Assembly (NCBI GenBank): GCA_016787265.1
Contig: JAEUVF010000004.1
Span: forward strand, 1-64,000
Length of the DNA: 64,000 nucleotides
Direction: 5' to 3'
DNA from: Flavipsychrobacter sp.
GTDB lineage: Bacteria > Bacteroidota > Bacteroidia > Chitinophagales > Chitinophagaceae
The position numbers and the translations under genes are program-made. Of the stretch, positions 26,805 to 35,814 are shown piece by piece. The notes under the pieces are model-generated. The model ran no database searches and was not told the DNA's origin. It saw nothing but the letters and a program-made list of their open reading frames with translations. Positions within the stretch are counted from its first letter, which is position 1; each line of letters starts with the position of its first letter.

Positions 26805-27299
26805 GTGGTGATACAAGGACTGTTAAAATACAAGGGAATCCATCCGGGAATTGTTTTAGAGCGTGAGTTAAAAAAGCGTTCTATTAAGCAACGCCCCTTT
26901 GCGCTTTCGATAAATGAACACCCCCAGACTTTTAATGCCATTTTGAAAGGCCGGAGAGGACTTCCTATTCCCCTGGCTTTGAGAATTGAGAAAGAATTAA
27001 ATTTTCCTGAAGGTTCATTAGCTGTATTGCAGACGTACTATGATATCAAATTGGAGAAAAGTAAAATAAAAGAGATATCGCCCACTCTTTCAAAACTTAG
27101 AAAATCATTATTCTGGGACACCAATATCGATAAGATTGATTGGGAAAGACAATACAAAGCTGTTATCCGGCGAGTTTTTGAACGTGGCAATGAGGAAGAG
27201 AAAAAAGAAGTTGAGCACTTTTACGGTATGGAAAAAGTTCAAGCAGTTCTGAGAGAAGGACCTTATCCCAAACCTATGAGACTACAAAATCAAAAGTAG
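26805..27299 (+). CDS. Antitoxin: XRE-type N-terminus with a DUF6922-like C-terminus
   Basis: 164 residues. The N-terminal half resembles HigA/XRE helix-turn-helix proteins (HPGIVLERELKKRSIKQRPFALSINEHPQTFNAILKGRRGLP). The C-terminal half (FWDTNIDKIDWERQYKAVIRRVFERGNEEEKKEVEHFYG) is the module often found just before AbiEii-type nucleotidyltransferases in Bacteroidota. Two GTG codons (26805 and 26808) can start it. Two bases separate it from the toxin gene. The palindrome at 26782-26797 is its likely operator. Confidence 0.75.
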   Translation: MVIQGLLKYKGIHPGIVLERELKKRSIKQRPFALSINEHPQTFNAILKGRRGLPIPLALRIEKELNFPEGSLAVLQTYYDIKLEKSKIKEISPTLSKLRKSLFWDTNIDKIDWERQYKAVIRRVFERGNEEEKKEVEHFYGMEKVQAVLREGPYPKPMRLQNQK

Positions 27300-27301
27300 G
27301 T

Positions 27302-27952
27302 ATGCACTTTAACACTGTCAGTGAGAGTTTGCATAAGGTTCTGAAAATACTAATGCAGGCCGAAGTGTTTTCTGATTTTAGGTTAGTGGGCGGAACATCT
27401 TTAAGCTTGCAGTTAGGTCATAGGGTTTCTGTGGATATAGATTTATTTAGTGATCTGCAATATGGAACTATAGATTTTAAGGCAATAGACTCATTCATAG
27501 AAAAAACATTTCCGTTTCATAGTCATTTTTCTACATTAGAAACCGCAATTGGTAAATCCTATAACATAGGAAATAGCAAAAATGATTTTATAAAGCTGGA
27601 TATCTATTACACAGATCAATTTATTCGGCCATATTTGGTGGTTAATGATTTACGATTGGCAACTCTTGATGAAATTGTTGCTATGAAAATTGACATAATT
27701 CAAAGAGGAGGTCGTAAAAAAGATTTCTGGGATTTGCATAGACTTCTGGATGACTATTCCATATCAAAAATGCTAGATTTACATGAAGAACGATACGGAT
27801 ACAATCATGACAAGGAGACGATTTTGAATAACTTTATTAAGTTCGAAATGGCTGATGAAGATTTTGATCCTGAATGTCTGCTTGGAAAGCATTGGGAGTT
27901 TATTAAAGAGGATATAACAGAAGAAGTAGAAAAATTTATAAATAATCATTAA
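27302..27952 (+). CDS. AbiEii/AbiGii-type nucleotidyltransferase toxin
   Basis: 216 residues of the MNT/AbiEii superfamily. The glycine-rich GGTSLSLQLGHR motif precedes the metal-binding DIDLF pair, followed by KLDIYY with a third acidic residue and the DEIVAMKIDIIQRGGRKKDFWDLHRLL helix shared by AbiEii proteins. Family members transfer nucleotides to tRNA or other targets and act in toxin-antitoxin or abortive infection systems. The last base of its stop is the first base of the next gene's ATG, though that gene looks unrelated. Confidence 0.8.
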   Translation: MHFNTVSESLHKVLKILMQAEVFSDFRLVGGTSLSLQLGHRVSVDIDLFSDLQYGTIDFKAIDSFIEKTFPFHSHFSTLETAIGKSYNIGNSKNDFIKLDIYYTDQFIRPYLVVNDLRLATLDEIVAMKIDIIQRGGRKKDFWDLHRLLDDYSISKMLDLHEERYGYNHDKETILNNFIKFEMADEDFDPECLLGKHWEFIKEDITEEVEKFINNH

Positions 27953-28434
27953 TGAAATACCTATACATCCTTTTGTCTCTCCTGGCAGTTAACCTCGCCA
28001 ATGCGCAAAACAAGTCTCCAAAAGATTCTACTATTGGAAACCCCAACTATGATAAGTCCCTGGCCGAAAAATTAGGTGCCGATGACTATGGTATGAAAAG
28101 TTATTTCCTGGTTATTCTGAAAACAGGCAGCAATACCACTGCTGATAAAACACTGGTTAGTGAAAGTTTCAGAGGGCATATGGAGAATATGAACAAACTG
28201 GTGGCTGCGGGTAAGCTGATCGTAGCCGGACCTTTTGGCAAGAATGAACTAGGGTATAGGGGTATTTTCATCCTCGATAAGGTCAAGTCGATAGAAGAGG
28301 CCAAAGAACTGTTGCAAACAGATCCTGCCATCAAAAACAACCTGCTCGGCTACGATCTGCTTCCCTGGTATGGATCTGCAGCGCTTCCTGAATACCTGCC
28401 TTTCTCCGATAAGATCTGGAAAATCAATCCATAA
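27952..28434 (+). CDS. Secreted YciI-like (YCII-domain) protein
   Basis: 160 residues with a signal peptide (MKYLYILLSLLAVNLANAQ). The mature part has the dimeric alpha/beta YCII fold: YFLVILKTG, FRGHMENMNKLVAAGKLIVAGPFG with the conserved His, GYRGIFILDKVKSIEEAKELLQTDPAIKNNLL. The biochemical role is unknown; relatives include dehydrochlorinase-like and signalling-associated proteins. It overlaps the toxin stop (TAATG) but is probably an ordinary gene read through from the TA operon. Confidence 0.75.
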   Translation: MKYLYILLSLLAVNLANAQNKSPKDSTIGNPNYDKSLAEKLGADDYGMKSYFLVILKTGSNTTADKTLVSESFRGHMENMNKLVAAGKLIVAGPFGKNELGYRGIFILDKVKSIEEAKELLQTDPAIKNNLLGYDLLPWYGSAALPEYLPFSDKIWKINP

Positions 28435-28450
28435 GACAGGTTGCATATTT

Positions 28451-28503
28451 TCTTCCCGTGTCCTTTCTTCCCGTCTCCTGTCTCCTGTATCCCGTCTCCC
28501 GAC
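28451..28503. repeat. Polypyrimidine low-complexity repeat
   Basis: A run of TCTTCCCGT, TCTCCTG and CCCGTCTCC units with almost no purines except G and a few A. It occupies most of the gap between two convergent genes. No hairpin is evident. Confidence 0.5.
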
Positions 28504-30057
28504 TCAATTCGTCGTACAGGTCTTGGCATCATCTCCATGCCAGGCGGGTAGGTTGGGCATATTGGGTCGTACACCACTTGTTCGCTGCAATAAGTAATAG
28601 GCAGACCTGCAATAATTATCAATGATATGCTGGCAGGGATTCAGTGTGAGTGATAAAACCGCTTCTCCATCTGTTAGTTTGCTGGCACTGTTTCTTTCTG
28701 CTTTGGCGAAAAAGAACCTGCCTTCCGGTGTGATGTTGTCATAAAAACATCGTTTGCCTGCCGGCTCATAGGGGAAGATCACTTTATCCAGTAAATGCAA
28801 ATCACTGCTGGCAACATAATCATGAATTACCTCAAATCGCTGCAACCGTGCCTGACCGTTAGAGCAGAAATAATTGTTTAGAAAATTGCTAAAGTCTCCA
28901 TCGCCTACGGTGCTGGTGCCACCAAAGGTATAAATGCTTTGAACAGGGATGTTGTGCTGGCGGATTAACATCGCGCCAAAGATAATGGCTTCGCCTGCGC
29001 CTTTGCTATGTCCGGCTAACCATACCCGTTTGTTTCTTGCATTGTATTGATTCAGCAGGCGAACCAGTTGCGTTTCAATCTTTTCTGCAGAAGCATACCA
29101 GCCACTGTGTATTCGTCCCGGTATGTTGGAATGTCGCATCGCTGGTATGGGCGCAATCAGCAGGTTGGCAAATAAGGTTTGTGCTTTCAGAGGTGGCCAG
29201 CAACTGGTGGAAGGATAACATTCCAGGTACTCATCCGTCCCACGAAACGCCACTATTATGTATTGCGGGGTTGAGATCAATACTGCTTCCGGATCCTGCA
29301 TGGTATTGGTGCTGATATAATGAATACGCGGTAAAGCTGCTTCAAAACTGATCACAGCTGCACGGTATTGATCCAGGGCTATTTTATACCGGTTGAGCTC
29401 TGCCACAAAGTTTTCACGAATGCGCTGGCAATCGGGTTTGGTGCTTTGATTTCTGCGCATGATCTCTTCTCCACGCGTCGTGAAACTGCGCATTTCAACT
29501 ATTCTTCCATCTGCGTTTTTTTTAAAGGTCGGCGGGTCCAATGTCAGGCCTTGGTTGACCGGCCTTACTTTGATCTGATCATTCACTGTACTGATGGGCC
29601 GGTTATTGGCCAGGACAGGTGCTGCTAATTTGGTTGGTCGCGGTCTTTTGGTGGCATTGTAGTAGAGGTCCTCCAGCATTGTCCAGTCTGCCGCAGGTAT
29701 ATCCCCTTTGCAATTATTGGAGAGTTGTAACCAACTGGTTTCATTGAATACGGGTTCCTTGGGTTCGGTAGCCGGATCATAAAACCAGTTGGCCGTTCGC
29801 TCTCTGAATTTTGCTTCAAACTCAGCTTCCGGAACAGGCACTCTTCTTCTGTCGGCCCGTAAATCTGCACCCAATCGCTCCGGATAGGTAAGCCTGCTGA
29901 TCAGTGAGATCAGGTACTGGTTGGCGTTATGCTGGCCGGTGGCAGTGGGGTTAAAATGTCGGAAACAATTGTTCTCGGCGGCATTCTGTGCCCTGGAGAG
30001 ATGGGAGATGAGGAGGAACAGCAACAGTGCTGTTCCGGTGGTGCTGAATCGGATCAT
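28504..30057 (-). CDS. Secreted class 3 lipase-like hydrolase
   Basis: 517 residues with a signal peptide (ending SRAQ). A C-terminal lipase_3-type alpha/beta hydrolase domain (about 250-440) has the nucleophile elbow GHSKGAGEA, preceded by an oxyanion-region FRGTDEYLE strand, and then candidate Asp and His in IHDYVASSDLH. The N-terminal 240 residues are unassigned. It is the last of three reverse-strand genes with spacing of 10-43 bases. It probably hydrolyses lipids or esters outside the cytoplasm. Confidence 0.75.
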   Translation of the reverse strand: MIRFSTTGTALLLFLLISHLSRAQNAAENNCFRHFNPTATGQHNANQYLISLISRLTYPERLGADLRADRRRVPVPEAEFEAKFRERTANWFYDPATEPKEPVFNETSWLQLSNNCKGDIPAADWTMLEDLYYNATKRPRPTKLAAPVLANNRPISTVNDQIKVRPVNQGLTLDPPTFKKNADGRIVEMRSFTTRGEEIMRRNQSTKPDCQRIRENFVAELNRYKIALDQYRAAVISFEAALPRIHYISTNTMQDPEAVLISTPQYIIVAFRGTDEYLECYPSTSCWPPLKAQTLFANLLIAPIPAMRHSNIPGRIHSGWYASAEKIETQLVRLLNQYNARNKRVWLAGHSKGAGEAIIFGAMLIRQHNIPVQSIYTFGGTSTVGDGDFSNFLNNYFCSNGQARLQRFEVIHDYVASSDLHLLDKVIFPYEPAGKRCFYDNITPEGRFFFAKAERNSASKLTDGEAVLSLTLNPCQHIIDNYCRSAYYLLQRTSGVRPNMPNLPAWHGDDAKTCTTN

Positions 30058-30067
30058 AGTGACAGGT

Positions 30068-31627
30068 TTATTGCTTGAGGGATTTGGGGGTAAGCGCAGG
30101 CTGGGGTTTCAGCAGTTGAAGTTTTTTAATCTGACTGCTGAATTGATTTTGTTCCGATACCATCTGTGTCAGTTGATTCATTCGGGCTTTAAATGCCATC
30201 TGTGCCCTTGCTTTTTGCTTGGCGGCTTCTATGGCTCTTGCTTTGGCATCCGCGATATAATCTTTTTGTACACGGTCAATAGAGGTATTTAATTGGGTGT
30301 ATAAAGGATCGCGGTAGATTTCTCTAAAACCAGTTGCATTCGGATGCATGGTACCGTTTTGATCTCCTTGTGATGCTAATGATTGTCCAACGGTGTTGAA
30401 ATAGCCTTCACAATTGCAGATGCCATTACGTAAGGCGCGATTGGCAACATCCACAAAATCCCATCCGTGTGTAGTAGCAGCTTCTCTAACTTTCTGATTT
30501 AAAACGAGGAAAATATTATCGTGCACAAATTGCCAGTCTGTATTGTCCATCTGGTTTTCCAACACTCCCCAGCAATCAACCGGATTAGCGGCTCTGATAT
30601 GATCCTGTTTGCAAAGATTGGCATCGTGTCTGCCGTTACCTATAGGGTTACCAGTCATCGGGTTGGGATAGTTAAACCAGATTACCCGACCTACTTCCAT
30701 TTTTGATTCCAGGTATAATTTGAACAAACTGAAATTATCCGGCAGTTTGTTCAGGGCGTTGCGTGCGGTGGTCATCAGGGTTTGATCATCTCTCACATTC
30801 TTAAAGAAATAAAGCAGTCCCGCTGTTACAACATTCGCAAAGCCAACATCATTTCCTCCTCCATCTGCCATTAAAATATCCAGTCCGTCGTATCCGTTTC
30901 TATTTAGCCAGGCGTCCACCAGATCTACCTGGAGTCCTTGTTTTGTTCCAGGTTTACCAGGCTCTATGGGTTGTGCAACGGCATAAAAATCGATCAATCT
31001 TGCTCCACTGCAGGTAGTGTTGATGTAATCGATTTCGATATCCGTTCTTTCTCTCTTTAATTTACGGATGGCCAGCTCACCTCCACTATTGGCGGAGCGA
31101 TGGCAGGGATCATCTAACCAGCGCTCACCTTTGGCTCCTTCTCCGGATGCATAGGAATCACCCAGGTAAGCAATCGTGAGTGGGCGTGGCATGATGAAAC
31201 TTCTAACCGGACTATTCAGGGTCAATTCACTGCTTGCTCCTGCCGGTGTGTTGGTTCTTGCCCAGGCATAAAAAAGTTTGGTGCCCGGATTAAAGACCCG
31301 TTCTCTTCTGCCGGCAGCTTTGTCCTTGTGGGGAAATATCACTGTAGCAATGGCGGTGCCATTGGCTCCAGCAGTGAGCGTTGCTGGTGATTCAAAGTAT
31401 TTGGAGGGATCGCGACGTTGCATATTAAATGCATTCACCACTGCCATGGAATCGGTGCCATATACAACCGACACTTTTGCCTGGCTGGTGCTCAGGCCAT
31501 TGAGGTTGACAGTAGCAGTTGCTTTGCGCACACCGGGTGCCATTGGCATTTTGATTGCGGAGAATTGAGCCAGCAGCGCATTGCTTAGCAATAGGCTGCT
31601 AACAAGGAGAACATTTGTCTTCTTCAT
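30068..31627 (-). CDS. Secreted SGNH/GDSL esterase (SEST-like)
   Basis: 519 residues with a signal peptide (ending LLAQ). After a beta-rich N-terminal domain (about 30-150) comes an SGNH domain: GDSYASGEGAKG with the catalytic Ser (block I), the GGNDVGFANV Asn (block III), and MHPNATGFREI with the catalytic His (block V). The DPCHRS segment after block I is typical of SEST-type esterases with disulphides. A C-terminal basic coiled-coil-like tail (about 455-505, KARAIEAAKQKARAQMAFKA) is unusual. Operon with the lipase after it (10 bases) and the barrel-like protein before it. Confidence 0.8.
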   Translation of the reverse strand: MKKTNVLLVSSLLLSNALLAQFSAIKMPMAPGVRKATATVNLNGLSTSQAKVSVVYGTDSMAVVNAFNMQRRDPSKYFESPATLTAGANGTAIATVIFPHKDKAAGRRERVFNPGTKLFYAWARTNTPAGASSELTLNSPVRSFIMPRPLTIAYLGDSYASGEGAKGERWLDDPCHRSANSGGELAIRKLKRERTDIEIDYINTTCSGARLIDFYAVAQPIEPGKPGTKQGLQVDLVDAWLNRNGYDGLDILMADGGGNDVGFANVVTAGLLYFFKNVRDDQTLMTTARNALNKLPDNFSLFKLYLESKMEVGRVIWFNYPNPMTGNPIGNGRHDANLCKQDHIRAANPVDCWGVLENQMDNTDWQFVHDNIFLVLNQKVREAATTHGWDFVDVANRALRNGICNCEGYFNTVGQSLASQGDQNGTMHPNATGFREIYRDPLYTQLNTSIDRVQKDYIADAKARAIEAAKQKARAQMAFKARMNQLTQMVSEQNQFSSQIKKLQLLKPQPALTPKSLKQ

Positions 31628-31670
31628 ACAGGTTAATTTATGTTTATGGTAATGGTTGAGGGGCTATAAC

Positions 31671-32891
31671 TTATCGCATCATACAGGCGATGGATACTAC
31701 AGGAATAAAGCGCGTGAAGGTCCAGCTCTTGTCAAAGATGCAGCGCATGCCATAGTTGAGTACTACACTTCGGTTGAATCGCCAGTCGCCACCAAAGCTG
31801 ATGGTATTCGGTTGTACCACATCCCATTTCACCGTGTTGCCAACTACTTCAAATCCGGCTGGTGCACCAAAGGCTTTTTCCAATGCTTCGAGAGGTGTTT
31901 TTAATCCTTTTTGTTCATAGAGGAATTCGGCGAAGAAATTAAAATAGGGGCCGCCATATCTGATATTCGCGCCCATGGTGAAGAGCATGTTTTCTGCCAC
32001 GGCAAGGGTGGTCTGTTCTTCACCGGTTTGGGTATTGCGTAACTGGAACTCCAGTTCTTCTTCGTACCAGCTGCTTCTGAACAGGCCGGATAAGAGGAAC
32101 TTTTTTCCAAGTCCCAAACTGCCATTGATCCAGCCGGCATATGCAGTGTTGCGATTGAGTCGAAGTGATTTCAGTGAGCCTTCGGGATCGGTCTGGTAAG
32201 AATAGACCCGGCCAAACGCGATATCCAGGGAGCTGGCATTCCAGTGTTCCGCAGTGAAGATTTTAGCACGTTCGGTGATCTCATTGTTGCGCCTGGAGTT
32301 GATGGATAATAATTGTTCTTCGGTGGAGCGGATCTGCTCCCGGAGTCCGGGTTTTTCCAGGATATTGGTAGTGCTATCGAGTTGCTGCTCCAGTTGTTTG
32401 AGCGTGGCCTGGAGGTCTTCTTTTTCCTGTTTATAACGGTCACTGATATCCGCATAAAGATCTTTTGCCATCAGGGGATCATGCTGCCGGAAGAGGTTAG
32501 CTTTAAGGGCAAAGCCTATCCGGCGGTCTTCATTTTCATCCTGAACCGATCCGATGGAAAGATCCAGGGAAGCCAGCTTGCGCATGAAGTTGGAGGCCGC
32601 CTGGTACTTAGTAAGGTCTTTCCGGTGGTAGAAGAGTTCCCAGATCGGCTGCGATTGCAGGGCAAGATTAGGATTGAGTCGCCATGATTTAAAAGACCAA
32701 TCCACCTTAAAGTCTTTGATATCAGCCGTGCGGTTCACCTGGGAGGGGGTAACGCCCATGATATCAAAAATGGGGGAGGCGGGGATGGCAAACTCCTTGG
32801 GGGAAACCCTTTTATTGGCGGGTTCTTCCTGCGCCTGGGAGGCGAAACAGCTTGCCATAACGGCTATCAATAAGCTAATTCTAAGCGGCAT
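31671..32891 (-). CDS. Hypothetical outer-membrane-type protein
   Basis: 406 residues with a signal peptide (MPLRISLLIAVMASCFASQAQ). A strongly charged coiled coil lies at about 165-215 (DRYKQEKEDLQATLKQLEQQL, then REQIRSTEEQLLSINSRR). The C-terminal third alternates aromatic strands (FNFFAEFLYEQ, GGDWRFNRSVVLNYGMRCIF) and looks like a beta-barrel. No family is recognised. It is the first gene of the reverse-strand trio with the SGNH esterase and lipase, so it may display or export them. That is speculation. Confidence 0.55.
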   Translation of the reverse strand: MPLRISLLIAVMASCFASQAQEEPANKRVSPKEFAIPASPIFDIMGVTPSQVNRTADIKDFKVDWSFKSWRLNPNLALQSQPIWELFYHRKDLTKYQAASNFMRKLASLDLSIGSVQDENEDRRIGFALKANLFRQHDPLMAKDLYADISDRYKQEKEDLQATLKQLEQQLDSTTNILEKPGLREQIRSTEEQLLSINSRRNNEITERAKIFTAEHWNASSLDIAFGRVYSYQTDPEGSLKSLRLNRNTAYAGWINGSLGLGKKFLLSGLFRSSWYEEELEFQLRNTQTGEEQTTLAVAENMLFTMGANIRYGGPYFNFFAEFLYEQKGLKTPLEALEKAFGAPAGFEVVGNTVKWDVVQPNTISFGGDWRFNRSVVLNYGMRCIFDKSWTFTRFIPVVSIACMMR

Positions 32892-33040
32892 ACAATAAAA
32901 TTTCTGCTGTAAAGTTTGTATTTCGGTCAGCCCGATTCAATACCGGAACCGGGTGGATTTTGGCCAAAAAAAATACCTGAATGGAGGTAGAAAGGAATCC
33001 GCAGAACAGTTATAACTTATCGCACAATTAAGAAAACAAT

Positions 33041-35083
33041 ATGGCTGGAATCAGATCCCGGGTACTGGTGGCAGGGGTACTTCTTTTGATGTTAGGAGGT
33101 GGCACTGCAATGGCACAAAAGCTAAACGAAGACAGTTTAAAGGCAGTAATTCAGTCGGCAAACTCAGATACTGCCCGGGTGGATGCCATGCAAACATTAG
33201 CCAATTATGAACTGAAGAATCAGCAGGATAGTGTAGGTCTTGTGCGACTGAACGCTGCGATACAGCTGGCGGAAAAAGTAAAATATGCCGCGGGTATATT
33301 ACAGGGGCAGTTGCTGCTTGGCAATTATCAACGTAGTAAATCTAACTGGGCGGAAAGTATAGAACGCTTTAATGAAGTTATCGCCGGTGCAGAAAAACTT
33401 TCAAATGATAGTTTGAAGAACCGTTTTCAGATGATGGCTTTTAACAACCTGGGAGGCATTTATAATATCAATGGTGATTTCAGCAGCTCACTGGAAAACA
33501 GGTTGAGGGCTATGGAAATAGTGGAGAAAATTGTTCCGGTCATTTATAATAACAGGGCGCTCATTTACCTGAATATCGCGAGTGATTACCGGCAATTGCA
33601 GATTCCTGTTAAAGCGATTGACTACCTGAATAAAACCAGGATCTATTTTGATTCCATCAGCAACCGGCTGAAGATGGAATACTATTATGAGTATCACCTG
33701 AACTATCTCGCGGCGGATAGCCTGACACGTGCCAAACAGATGCTGGATCAGATGGGAGCGGGGGTTAAGAATTACGACTGGAGTGCGTTTCAGAAAAAAG
33801 ATTACTCGATGATGCATGCCAAACTCAGCGCCGATTATTATGCGGATGTTGAAAAAATGTATCCGGCTGCTATGGGCTATGCACAGGATGCGATTAACCT
33901 GGCGAAGGAATTAAAGTTGAAAAATGAACTGGCAGATGGGTATTACCGGGCGGGACGAATTGCTTATCTACAGGAGGATATGCCCGCGGCCATCCGTCAA
34001 TTGCATGTTTCCTATGACTCTGCGGCTGCATCCAATCTGAAAAACATCATGCGGAAATCAGCCAGCTTGCTGGCAGAAGCCTATGCGAAAAAAGGCGACT
34101 ATGCAAAAGCCTATCAGTTTGAACGGGAGGCCCGCCAGATCAGTGGGTTGATTTATGACCAGGAGAAAACCAGGGAGATCAATTTCCTGGAATCAAAATA
34201 CCAGCACCAGAAAAAGGAAACCGAGATTGCATTCCTGCAATTGGATAATTTGTCAAAGCAGTTTTCACTGGCGAAGCGGAACAAACAATTGTGGATAGGG
34301 GGGGTGGTAGGCGCAGCGCTGGTGTTTATTCTTGGCTTGTTGTATTTCGTAAACCGGCAGAAAAGAATCATTGCGGAAAAGGATCGCGCCCTGCAATTCG
34401 AACAAATCAATATGCTGGAAAGACAGCAGCAGGTGGTGTCCCTGCAGTCTATGGTAAATGGCCAGGAAATGGAACGATCGCGTATTGCAAAAGATCTGCA
34501 CGATGGATTGGGAGGATTGTTCTCCACGGTGAAAATGCATTTCAGTGCCTTGCAGCATGAGAATGAAATGCTCAGGGAAAATCAACTGTTTTCTAAAAGT
34601 TATGAACTGGTAGATACCGCGGCGCAGGAAGTGCGGCGGATCGCGCACAACATGATGCCCGATGTGCTGATCAAACTGGGTTTGTTGCAGGCGGTGCAGG
34701 AGTTTTGCAATAGTATATCAGCATCGCGGCAATTACAGGTGACCATGCTTGATTATGGTATGGAGCAACGACTGAGTGCATCCACAGAAGTGATGTTGTA
34801 CCGGATCATACAGGAATTACTGAACAATATCATCAAACATGCACGCGCAACCGAAGCCATCATACAGTTTAATAAACTGGGAGATCGGTTGACCGTTACC
34901 GTGGAAGACAATGGAGCCGGGTTTGACTTGGAGCCCTCGGATGGGGGCGTGCACGCGGGCTTGTCATCTGTAAAGAGCCGGGTGAATTATCTGAACGGAC
35001 AATTGTCCATTGATTCTGAAAAAGGTATTGGAACCACTATCCTGATGGAGTTTTTATTGAATGAAAAAGAAGCAGTTGCATGA
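33041..35083 (+). CDS. TPR-containing sensor histidine kinase (NarX/HisKA_3 type)
   Basis: 680 residues. A signal peptide precedes a periplasmic tetratricopeptide-like sensor region (about 30-390), then one membrane helix (about 417-437), a short coiled coil, and a HisKA_3 dimerisation domain with the phospho-accepting His487 in RIAKDLHDGLGG. The C-terminal HATPase has the N box (ELLNNIIKHA) and G box (VEDNGAGFDL). It autophosphorylates and passes phosphate to the regulator encoded next, whose start overlaps its stop (ATGA). The signal is unknown. Confidence 0.9.
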   Translation: MAGIRSRVLVAGVLLLMLGGGTAMAQKLNEDSLKAVIQSANSDTARVDAMQTLANYELKNQQDSVGLVRLNAAIQLAEKVKYAAGILQGQLLLGNYQRSKSNWAESIERFNEVIAGAEKLSNDSLKNRFQMMAFNNLGGIYNINGDFSSSLENRLRAMEIVEKIVPVIYNNRALIYLNIASDYRQLQIPVKAIDYLNKTRIYFDSISNRLKMEYYYEYHLNYLAADSLTRAKQMLDQMGAGVKNYDWSAFQKKDYSMMHAKLSADYYADVEKMYPAAMGYAQDAINLAKELKLKNELADGYYRAGRIAYLQEDMPAAIRQLHVSYDSAAASNLKNIMRKSASLLAEAYAKKGDYAKAYQFEREARQISGLIYDQEKTREINFLESKYQHQKKETEIAFLQLDNLSKQFSLAKRNKQLWIGGVVGAALVFILGLLYFVNRQKRIIAEKDRALQFEQINMLERQQQVVSLQSMVNGQEMERSRIAKDLHDGLGGLFSTVKMHFSALQHENEMLRENQLFSKSYELVDTAAQEVRRIAHNMMPDVLIKLGLLQAVQEFCNSISASRQLQVTMLDYGMEQRLSASTEVMLYRIIQELLNNIIKHARATEAIIQFNKLGDRLTVTVEDNGAGFDLEPSDGGVHAGLSSVKSRVNYLNGQLSIDSEKGIGTTILMEFLLNEKEAVA

Positions 35084-35715
35084 TACGAATTCTGATTGTG
35101 GATGATCATCCATTGGTAGGGGAAGGTATTTCGACGATGATAGGAAGCTCCGGTTATTTGTCGGTGATCGGGATCTGCAAAACCGGTGCTGCTGCACTGG
35201 AGCAGATACGTGAGCAGCAACCCGATGTGGTACTGCTGGATATCAACCTTCCAGACACGGATGGCATGCAATTGTGCAGTGTGATTCGTGGTTTTAATAA
35301 AACAACCCGGATTATTGGATTAACCTCCACTAATGAAGCAGGCATCATCAGCAGCTTCCTGGCCAATGGGGGAAATGGATATTTGCTGAAAAACATGGAA
35401 AGAGAGGAGCTGGTAAAAGCTATTGATGAAGTAATGAACGGGGCGATTTACCTCAGCAAAGCCGCCAACCAGAAAATTTTGGAACAGTTTAACTCGTTAC
35501 AGCACGCGATCAGTGCCAAGCCCATTCTTACGAGGAGGGAAAAAGAGATACTGACACTGTTGTATGAGGGACTAACCGGTCCGCAGATTGCAGATAAACT
35601 GTTTTTGAGTCCGTTTACGGTGGAGACACATCGCAAGAACCTGATGCAGAAGCTGAATGTAAAAACTACCCAGCAATTACTCAAACTGGCCATGGAACTC
35701 AGGCTTTTAGGGTAG
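35080..35715 (+). CDS. LuxR/NarL-type response regulator
   Basis: 211 residues: a receiver domain (1-120) with acidic pocket Asp8/Asp9, phospho-acceptor Asp54 in LLDINLPD and a conserved Lys in LLKNM, then a GerE/LuxR helix-turn-helix (about 145-210) with LTRREKEILTLLYEGLTGPQIADKLFLSPFTVETHRKNLMQKL. Overlaps the kinase gene by four bases, so they are the cognate pair. The target genes are not evident; the next forward gene starts about 100 bases later. Confidence 0.92.
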   Translation: MIRILIVDDHPLVGEGISTMIGSSGYLSVIGICKTGAAALEQIREQQPDVVLLDINLPDTDGMQLCSVIRGFNKTTRIIGLTSTNEAGIISSFLANGGNGYLLKNMEREELVKAIDEVMNGAIYLSKAANQKILEQFNSLQHAISAKPILTRREKEILTLLYEGLTGPQIADKLFLSPFTVETHRKNLMQKLNVKTTQQLLKLAMELRLLG

Positions 35716-35814
35716 AAAATGCCACATTAAACTGAGGTTAAAATGCCCCGTTTCTCCTGGGCTGGCCTGCTTTCCCTTTAACATTTACTGGCACAATCTT
35801 TTGGTATATAAGGT

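Noticed and set aside
31665..33024. 14-base word TATAACTTATCGCA at 31665-31678 and 33011-33024
   Set aside because: One copy covers the end of a coding sequence and the other a leader; no symmetry or shared context, so probably chance.
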